Assembly (NCBI GenBank): GCA_032821775.1 | Contig: JAVLRN010000005.1 | Coordinates: 1,178,001-1,242,000 of the forward strand | From: Sanguinoderma infundibulare | Taxonomy: Eukaryota > Basidiomycota > Agaricomycetes > Polyporales > Polyporaceae | Length of the DNA: 64,000 bases | Direction: 5' to 3' | Shown: piece after piece, positions 56,461-64,000 of the stretch | How positions within the stretch are numbered: position 1 is the first letter of the stretch | How the letters are laid out: every line of letters starts with the position of its first letter | Notes under the pieces: model-generated | The model's input: the letters and a program-made list of their open reading frames with translations, nothing else | What the model was told of the DNA's origin: nothing | The model's database searches: none | Translations under genes and position numbers: made by a program

Positions 56461-57564
56461 TCATAGTTCTATTGTCTCCTTGTGTTTGAACTTCCGACCT
56501 GCGCGCTCAGCCGCGCGGAAACAGAAGTGATTTCCGTACAGCTCAAACTCGATATGGGGCATCTCGAGGATCGTCTTCGCGTCGTTTGCAGGTGAGCCGG
56601 GTGGCGGCGCGGGCGTGGCATAGAGCGGGACTGCGAAGACAAAGATGCTGTTCTGCTTCGGCAACACTGCAGGTGGGATGTCGGGGTTCGTGAACCGCCA
56701 TTAGTCATCTGTGACGGCATGATATGCACGACAGAAGGAGACGGCGAACTTTTTTGCTCGTCCTTTCGGGTGATCACCTTGAACGAATTCTCCGTTTCGT
56801 GCACGACTATCCCAGAGAGTCCGACGAGACATGGGTTCTTGCTCTGCCGCACTAACAGAGCGGGCCGCGCAACGGGCGAGAGAAGTGATCAAACGTGTCG
56901 TAAATTGTGGCAAAGATTGCAGCGTGCACGCACCTGTTACGATCGCACCATGGAAGTCGGCCTTAATGAGCTTGGCGTGCATGCCCGCCGCAGCGGGCAT
57001 ATCTGACGCAGGCTCCGCGTTTCGGATCTTGGGCTGGGGCGACAGCGAAAGGAGCTCGGACATGTATCCCAGCCAGAGGAAGTGCAGAGGGATAAACAAC
57101 CGGAATCTGTACCCAGGGAGGACGTTAGTGCCATATCGACACGCTATGTGCGACGGTCCGCACTTTGTCTCCTCCTTGCGAAGCTTCCAAATGCCTCGCT
57201 TTCTGCCCTCCTTCTTGGAGATGACCCCCGCGGCCCGGCGCGCACGCTCGGCGGCGCGTTTCGCGCGCTTCTCTTCTCGCTCCTTCTTGGCCTTGCTGTC
57301 GCGCGCGGGGTTTTCGAGGAGGATCTGGCGGGCTTGGACACGACTCGCGTAGGCCTGTGCAGGATCGGAGGACCTGGTGACGCTGCTCTTGACGTAAGTG
57401 GGGATGAACGGTGTCGTTGTGTCGAGCTTCATGCGCTCGTTCTGGCTCTGCGGTGAGGGAGAAGCAGGAACGTGAACCAGCATGAGACTCACGTTGATGA
57501 GCGGCAGAGAGGCGTAGATGTCCCTGTGGCCGCTATCGGCTGCGCGGTAATACATAAACGCCAT
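56461..57564 (-). CDS. POP4: RNase P/MRP subunit POP4 (Rpp29), 278 aa
   Basis: Exons 57493..57564, 57164..57447, 56934..57106, 56750..56851, 56461..56666. N-terminal ~130 residues contain a long basic helix (KKEREEKRAKRAAERARRAA). The C-terminal half is the Rpp29 Sm-like barrel: KADFHGAIVTV, SKNPCLVGLSGIVVHETENSFKVITRKDEQK, then MLPKQNSIFVFAVPL and IEFELYGNHFCFRAAERAGRKFK. Family knowledge: POP4 contacts Pop5/Rpp1 and the RNA, in nuclear RNase P (tRNA 5' processing) and RNase MRP (rRNA processing). A weak GTTCGC donor is used in intron 4. The start is MAFMYYRAADSG; no earlier ATG is in frame nearby. Confidence 0.92.
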
Positions 57565-60500
57565 GGTGGTGGTGTGGGGGCGAGCGGAGACAATACGACG
57601 GAGGTCGCGAGCCTGAAGGAGGAGGGACGATCACTGGCGGCCACTGGGGTAGAGACGCGGGTGAGAGGCTCAGCGCTTCACATGCCCGGAACCCGCTCTT
57701 CCCTCTTCGGCGGTTCAGTTTTCAACGTTCGAACGTTCAACTGCTCCTTGCCCCTCTTCCACTCCCATCGCAGCCCATGTCGACCACTGCTGCACCTGTC
57801 TATCGCCTCGTATCGTCCAAGCTAGGTGCGCGCGTCACGACTATCGCCGTCAGCTGCTCATGCGTTTTCAGGACAAGTCGCTCCGCAGATGGGCGGCTAC
57901 GCGTGCATCCACTAGCAGGTGGGAACCGGCCTACCCATCCTTCGTAGCGGCTCGAAAATTCGCTTTCTATGTGTGGCATGTGCACGCCGACAATGCGAGT
58001 CGAAGTGTCCGTTTAGTTCACGACATCCTCCGTTCGCCGGTCGGTTTCACCAAACCAATCGATAACTCGTCAAGCAAACGTTCATGCGCCCAAGCCCTTC
58101 CGAACCATCCCTACCGCCGCGTCCGATGGACGTCCTGGCTTATCTGCCACCTGCCGCCGCGTCGTCGGGATGCTCGCAACCCAGGGCTTGGTGCGCCATT
58201 TCGACGGTTCACTCGGTAAGCCGCAGCCTGTTTTGTAGCGTATGTTCGACCCGCTGAACCGCCTTCGATTGTGCGCTCGTTCTGTGACATGGCGACGCAT
58301 CATGCCGGCCAGGGCCCCAGGTTTTAATGGTTTCCATATGCGACGGCCTGCTCCATTCGGCTCGTGATATTCCGCACGACCATGATCTGATGACTGCGAC
58401 ATGCCCCCTCCTCCCTACCTTCCATTGGTGCCGTACTTCGTGTATCGCGTTATCTCCTAGTCATCTGACGCCTAGCAGCATCTTTCCAGGCGCGGCGATT
58501 TGGCCCATCCCAGCTCGCGGCAGGCCGTGCCAGATGATGTCGAGCTTCGCGGATGATGCGAAGCCCTCCTATTCCTGCACGCGAAAGCAGCCTTGCGGTG
58601 GGAGAATCGGGGCACCACGGCGATAAGGCACGAAGCTCCCTTCAGGCCTTGGCGAAGTACCCACATTTCCGGCGGTCCTCGGCCAGGCAATCATCAGCCG
58701 CTGGATTCGCGCCCTCGCAGGCTCGAAGATGCGGCGGCTCTCTCTGGGCGCGTTGCAGGGACGCAACGCGCTAGGTTGCTCTTCAGGGGCAACGTCTATT
58801 TCCAGTGAGAGACGACTGCGACCGCTGGGGCTCGACGTGCTTCTCGACTCTTGCCTTGCGAGGGTCTGACACACGTGTTTCGGATATGAGGTACCGTCGC
58901 AACCTCTCAGGTTTTTCTTCGCCGACGAAGCTCTTGTTATCTGCTCGCTCGTCCGCTCATGCAGCGTTCCCGCCCTCCTGCCTGCCCGCAACAGGTACGG
59001 AAATTGCGTCAAACTACCGAGGTTCTCGAAAAATTCCAGGACGCTCAGGAGCTGGTTCCTCCGCCGCTCATCAACTTTCGACGTGCTCAACCTGATCGCC
59101 TGTGGCCTTCGCTTAAGCTCGCGGCGCCTCGGACCTTGTCGAAGCCCTTGGGGAGCCAAATGCTCGGATCCTTTACACGGGGAGCTTGCTATCGCTTGCT
59201 TCAACAGGCATGCTGGGAAGCGCGCAGCGGTGGCGCCTTCATGTTCCTCGTAGGAGATGTTTGCGAGCACCGTGCATCGTGTTGCTGGGCTTTGTGGCGG
59301 ATCGCCTCTGCGCCGTGCCGTCGGACGACCTCGCAGCAACTGTGGGCGCGTAATCGAAGCAATCAATAATATCAATTCGCGACTTTCCTATCCTAGCAAC
59401 AGCATAGCGGCAAAATACAATATAGAGCGAAGTAACAGCAGTACAGTAACGTATAGAGAACAGGGCGAGGCTATAAGGAGGCAAAGCAGAGCGCGATGCG
59501 TAGTACACTGTATGGACGGTCGTGTATGTTGTATGGTATGTGGCGCAAATAAAACTCTAGGGTCTAGGAACGGCCGAGCTGGACGCAGACGGGACAAAAC
59601 GCATCGATGACCGGGTCTGTCATGCGTTCAGCAGCTGATCATGGGACGCGCGCGGGACCAAAACTCACTATACTGTTCGGGAAATTGGCGACTGATTGGA
59701 TGGCGATGGACCGGAGACATTAATGGACCGGATCGTGGAGCTGAGGAAGCAAACGGACTTACTACTGCCAGCAAGTCTCCGTGCAGCGGGGTGCGACGCA
59801 GTTCCTGGGGTGCGACGTGCTGAACTTGCAGTAACGATCGTCGCATTGAATCTAAGCGCCAGGTCGAGACTGAATTGAGATCTACAAGAAACTAGGCAGC
59901 GAGAACGCGAACCATCTCGTCGGGCTGCAGATACGTCGTTAGGACACGAGCTGTTCGGGCGGCACAAGGAAGGAGATGGGCGGACCTGGTCTACATAGTG
60001 CCCACAGCGCTTATAGTTGTTGCGAACGCTGTGGCCGATGATGGATGGACGTCAGGGAATTCGAGAGGAAGGATGAAGGAGAACCACAGACCGACGCCAG
60101 TGACACATCTGCGAGAACACCGGAGGGAAGGGACTATGTACAGAGGAGGAGAGGGAGGGATGCTGGTTGTTGGACTGTGGAGAGGAGACGGACGGTCGCC
60201 ATTTTATACTGTGCTGCAACCGTCAGTCATAGATCCGGCGTGGTTTGCTGAAGGACGGGGAATGACAGCCCTGAACACGACCCGAACAGAACACGATAAC
60301 ATCAGCGCATCGGGTCGCCCCGCAGGAAGATTGCGCAATGTCTCTCCTGCTGGGACATATCAGCATGTGGCCAGAGTCGAGTTGGGAAACATGAGAGCCA
60401 AGCTGGGCCAGCGCGGCGGAATGCTGAATGAGATTATGAGACTACGCGAGGCGATCGGCATCTGCTGCTGTCAATGCGAAATGCCGGTAGGGTCGATAGC

Positions 60501-61265
60501 GACGTGAGGGCTGCGCGAGAGGTTTTGCCCGTGGTACGCTAAAGCTAAAACGTTAAACGCGTTCACTCCTGGCGGCATATTTCGAGAATGCGGAACGCGG
60601 GAAAAACGCGCACCCCACGGCGCCGATGGGGCAGATAATAACGGGCCAGCGCTAATTGACGACCGTTCTCGATAGGAAGTGTCGTCGCACTGGCAAGGCA
60701 GCCTGCCAGACCCCGATCATACCCATTTCAGCGCGAGAGCGAGCAATCAGCAGATCTCGTCCTCGAACGCAAGGCGCCCATCAACGGCCACAGGACGACC
60801 AGATAAACGTTATACGGGAGATCGTCTGGGAACGTGGACAAACAGCATGAATTCATCAAGGTGATTCGCCAAGGCGTAAGGGCTGGTCAGGTCATCACGA
60901 TGATATCGATACCGACTTCCGAACGCGAGCTGCGGACGTTCCCCATGAGATAGAGCGGCGTTGGTACACGCTGGGGTAGACCCGAAATCGCGGGAGACGA
61001 GGCAGGGACTCACCGAGGGAAGATTTACTGGGCTTGGGTGCTGGGCATTACCGCGAGGAGAGGGGTCTAGGGGGTCTCCGTTGGAGCAGGGCTGGAGACC
61101 GAGCGTTGGACGTTGAACGATGGCCGCTCGTCGGACGGGTACGGGAGAGACCGCACACGTGGACGGAGAAAGGCAACACTCGCACTAATGTCCCATGATT
61201 GAGTTTCCGAAGCTTATCGCGATCTTTATCGTCTCGAAGGATCTCGTTCCAACGTCGGATGTTCA
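57565..61265. other. Longest stretch without a supported gene, 3.7 kb
   Basis: It lies between two minus-strand starts/stops. A possible small plus-strand gene begins at 57777 (ATG, good GTGCGC donor, TTTTCAG acceptor), but the spliced frame stops after ~30 residues. A 268-codon minus frame at 58569-59375 and a 169-codon plus frame at 59998-60507 have no domain and unnatural composition. Sequence at 59380-59560 is AT-richer. No repeat or transposon ends were seen. A non-coding RNA or a decayed gene is possible. Confidence 0.45.
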
Positions 61266-62720
61266 TTACCCGGCGAACATCCCTACAAGGTATTGGCTCA
61301 CGCCCTCTGGAGTCAGAATACCTACGTCCGAAAATACCAGCGATATCAAGTCGGGTCTACGGAGTAGAAGCACACGTTGTCAGGACCCGTCCGAAGTGAA
61401 GAACAGCAATGATGTCGCCCACCGTGTATAGTCAACCCCGGGGTTCTTTGCTATCTGTTCCTGATTCATCGCCTGTTCCACGCTGGATGATGACGTCCCC
61501 GACCCCGGTGGCAGTTTTGTTGTGGCATCCGATGGGTTCGTTGATGGCGCACCGTCAACACCAGCTGATCGACCTGTCGGAGTAGGGAACGACAGGATGT
61601 TGGGGTTGTGGGTTGGCAGATCGTACTGCGATAGCGGGAATAAGCGGTGGAACTTGTAGCTGTAGAGAGCGGCCGAAGGATTAGGAACTGGCTGCGTGAT
61701 CTAGCTGCCCAGCGGAGTACCTTTCTGCTAGTGCGTAAAATGGTTTATTCGCCGCCTTGGCGATGATGGCCATCTGGTTGCTGCCTACATAGTTGACCAA
61801 ACCACCGCTCTCGACGACTGCTTCTGAGCCAACGAGCACGAAGTCCACCTTGTCCATCACATACGCCACTGCGGAGTCGAGGACTACGGTGCAAGGGATA
61901 CCGGCTGCAGTCAGGGTTTCGTATGTTTTTAGCCTGACGACAGTTACGGCCGAATGTCAGCATGGCGTACATCACGAGGTAATCCTGGACATTACCCAAG
62001 CCCGCGAGGCCGAGATTCGGTGACATATACAGATATGCGCTTCGTCTTGTGGGCATGGAGCAACGCCTTGAGAACCACACGAGAGTGCGAGTGTGTAAGA
62101 ATCTATTCATATCAGTCGATCAGCATCAGGACAGGGCACACTCCGCAAGGAGCTCACAACAGAGTCGTCTTTGATGAAGCCGAGGGTAAGTTCTGCAATT
62201 TTATCACGGAACGAGATCGCCTCCGCAGCATATTTTCGGCCTTGCTGCTCTAGCTCCTTCTTGAGCTCGGCAAAGTTCTTAGGAGGGTTCAGTAAGCATC
62301 GACGGAGGGAGGAGGGATTTTCTGATGATAGTACTCACATCGGACTCATGCGGGAAGAGGGTTACGAAGGCAATGAACAGTTCACAGCCTGCATTCAGGC
62401 TGATTGGATTCTGAGACCGTCTCTTGAGCTCCTCTGCGCCGTCGTTCAATGCCTGTACAAGCTCGAACATCGTGCCGGCTTCAAGCTGTCCATATTCATA
62501 CCGGTGGGCGACGAGGAGATGGTCGACGTGTACGCACCATTGGACTCTACGATAGCCTCAGCCAGGGATGATATCGCTGCCAATGGTGGAGATATCTAGC
62601 ACATAATGAGCGACGATACTAACTGGCACCGAAGACCAAGATGCGCACTTCTTCATCCTGCAAGAACTGCTGAAAGGTGGCGTAAATGTCGAAATGTCCT
62701 GACTGGGTGGGTCCAGACAT
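61266..62720 (-). CDS. GCN3: Translation initiation factor eIF2B subunit alpha, 345 aa
   Basis: Exons 62649..62720, 62538..62595, 62478..62478 through 62339 (i.e. 62339..62478), 62158..62277, 61996..62102, 61721..61933, 61423..61659, 61266..61356. N-terminal helices: MSGPTQSGHFDIYATFQQFL, ISPPLAAISSLAEAIVESNAGTMFELVQAL. Rossmann-like C domain: [101 protein letters not shown], and the end PDLISLVFSDVGILTPEGVSQYLVGMFAG. These are diagnostic of eIF2B alpha, the regulatory subunit that senses phosphorylated eIF2. Between FPLSQYDL and the last domain is a Ser/Thr/Pro-rich insert of about 55 residues, larger than in yeast. Confidence 0.94.
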
Positions 62721-64000
62721 GATTAAGCAACAGGTAGGCTCTAGATAGCGCCTGGATAGCAAGCGGCAGACGATGCAGTGGTTCGCTGGGCGAGTGCGAT
62801 CAAGATGGAGGTTAGGACAAAGTCTCGACTGCACGCCGTCACACACCGAGTCACGCAAAATCCCTCTTGACTCGGCTATCACGTGCCCTCGCGACGGGAC
62901 ACGGTCAGGTGATGCACTCCGCGATCTCGATCCGACTCGATCGGGGCGTCCGAGTTGGCCTCTCGCGACTGCGACTCCGAGGCCTGGCGTGAATGGTTGT
63001 CGTCCTGGCCCGCGGCGACTGAGAGCGGCCACTCCAGACCCGTCTCCAACCCCGTCTTCAAGCTTCAACCGACGACAGCATTCAAAGCCTTGTCCCACCT
63101 CCAGCCACTTCCGGCACACCGTGCTGCCAGGTGCCGACTTAGCTCCCTACCAGTCCGCGGCGCCCCTTGTATATTTGCGCCAAGTGACGCATTCAGCAAT
63201 TTGTTTCCCTCCAGAGATGAACACATCCTCGATGCTGCCGAACCAGTGACAAGGCATGAGAACCAGGACCCGTCAATGCCGCATTTCCGATATGTCCGGC
63301 ACTTTCTATGTCTCCCGAGTAACTGCGGCGGCGTTGGTCTAGTGCGACCCCGCGGCCCCATACTCATCCGAGTCCAGAACGCCAGCACCATGACGCCACG
63401 CGGCCAGGTAGCGTCCGGAGTCCGACGGTTTCCATCACCGCGACTCGCAGCGAACAACCCCGAAGATTGACTTTCGATCTCTTTCGATGCGTCGGGACCA
63501 TGGCCCATGGCGAGCGGACTGTACATCCGGCCCTTGCCTCGGTGGCGTTTTTCCAGCAATTTTCCTACGTCGCAAGATCACCTCTCTGAAACACTTGGGG
63601 ACAGCGAGCCATGGTAACATTGAATCATTGCCAGCCTAAAATCGTGTTTGTCGGAGCGCCCTTGAACTATGTTTGAACGGAAGCCTATCCCTCGATGTGG
63701 CGGCCGCCAGCTCTTTTCGGGTCAACCCCATACGATCGCAATACCCTGCCCAAGAAAGCTTTGCGGGAACGGGAGAGCTCAGAGGACGGCCCCTCAGCGT
63801 AAACGACCTGACGAGGAACAACGATCTGGATGAGTCCAAGCGAGAAAATTGAACGGCGGCCATGACGTCCTTGTGGTTTACCCAGGCCGGGTGGACCCTT
63901 GTTAGCCGGGGCATCACAACCGCGCGACCGACCGCGGAGACCGCAATCGGTCGTCAAGGGGTGCAGCTCTCGCCACTGGAATTTGTTGGGGCGTTGACAG
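62721..64000. other. Right-edge region, no supported gene
   Basis: 1.28 kb upstream of eIF2B alpha, so its first part is that gene's promoter. Arg/Ser/Pro-rich frames on both strands overlap each other and show no domain. A gene truncated by the right edge cannot be excluded. Confidence 0.4.

Noticed and set aside
57777..57960. Possible small plus-strand gene starting MSTTAAPVYRLVSSKLG
   Set aside because: Good donor and acceptor exist, but the spliced frame stops after about 30 residues and no continuation gave a recognisable protein.
58569..59375. 268-codon open frame on the minus strand
   Set aside because: Arg/Ser/Pro-rich, no hydrophobic core pattern or known motif; flanking introns do not extend it.
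59998..60507. 169-codon open frame on the plus strand
   Set aside because: No domain, unnatural composition, no splice-supported extension.
62773..63559. Frames of 150-170 codons on both strands near the right edge
   Set aside because: Arg/Ser/Pro-rich mirror images without domains; a truncated gene cannot be shown.
1..64000. Search for transposons, integrated viruses, CRISPR arrays or a secondary-metabolite cluster
   Set aside because: No transposase, integrase, reverse transcriptase, polymerase, PKS/NRPS or terpene synthase motifs, and no long terminal or inverted repeats were seen.

Overview
The window is nuclear DNA of a filamentous basidiomycete, most likely an Agaricomycete; this lineage is inferred from gene structure and protein style, not from a search. 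Nearly every gene is cut by many 45-75 nt introns with GTRNG-type donors, CTRAY-like branch points and YAG acceptors. I rebuilt 27 protein-coding genes by hand, with about 160 introns; in every model the exon phases close into one open frame. No rRNA, tRNA, CRISPR array, transposon or integrated virus was recognised.

Layout. 1-1.2 kb: 3' part of a membrane-anchored aspartic protease (+). 1.4-2.0: tiny zinc-ribbon protein (-). 2.0-4.7: GC-rich stretch without a supported gene. 4.7-7.5: Zn2Cys6 transcription factor (-). 8.5-9.6: NOP16 (-). 10.1-10.5: QCR10 (+). 10.7-12.2: HAD-like hydrolase (-). 13.1-14.4: penta-EF-hand protein (+). 15.2-18.3: long-chain acyl-CoA synthetase (+). 18.6-20.8: MFS transporter (-). 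21.4-22.2: orphan (+). 22.8-23.3: PIG-Y-like protein (+). 23.8-28.0: SFI1-like centrin-binding protein (-). 28.3-29.7: RMD5/GID2 (-). 29.9-31.4: NSA1 (+). 31.5-32.9: pirin (-). 33.3-35.5: amino-acid permease (-). 36.3-37.7: enoyl-CoA isomerase (-). 38.3-39.7: Rab geranylgeranyl transferase beta (+). 40.0-42.8: SmgGDS-like armadillo protein (+). 43.3-45.3: YheT-type alpha/beta hydrolase (+). 45.4-46.5: RWD protein of the GIR2 type (-). 46.7-47.3: mitoribosomal bS21m (+). 48.4-48.8: Cys-rich mini-protein (+). 51.6-53.6: orphan (+). 54.6-56.1: cyclin K/T-like protein (+). 56.5-57.6: POP4 (-). 57.6-61.3: no supported gene. 61.3-62.7: eIF2B alpha (-). 62.7-64.0: nothing supported.

Functionally this is ordinary core-genome content: ribosome assembly and RNA processing (NOP16, NSA1, POP4, bS21m), translation control (eIF2B alpha, RWD protein), fatty-acid activation and oxidation (acyl-CoA synthetase, enoyl-CoA isomerase, both with PTS1-like C termini), vesicle traffic and GTPase control (RabGGTase beta, SmgGDS-like), spindle-pole/centrin biology (SFI1), ubiquitin ligation (RMD5) and membrane transport. 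Many neighbours are divergent or convergent pairs with very short spacers. There is no gene cluster that looks like a new defence, toxin or biosynthetic system.

The most unusual features are in splicing. A conserved glycine codon of the acyl-CoA synthetase can be read only if a single-nucleotide exon lies between two normal-sized introns. Five introns need GC instead of GT at the donor. Several exons are only 7-12 nt long. Two compact orphans and a Cys-patterned mini-protein are the other candidates for follow-up.
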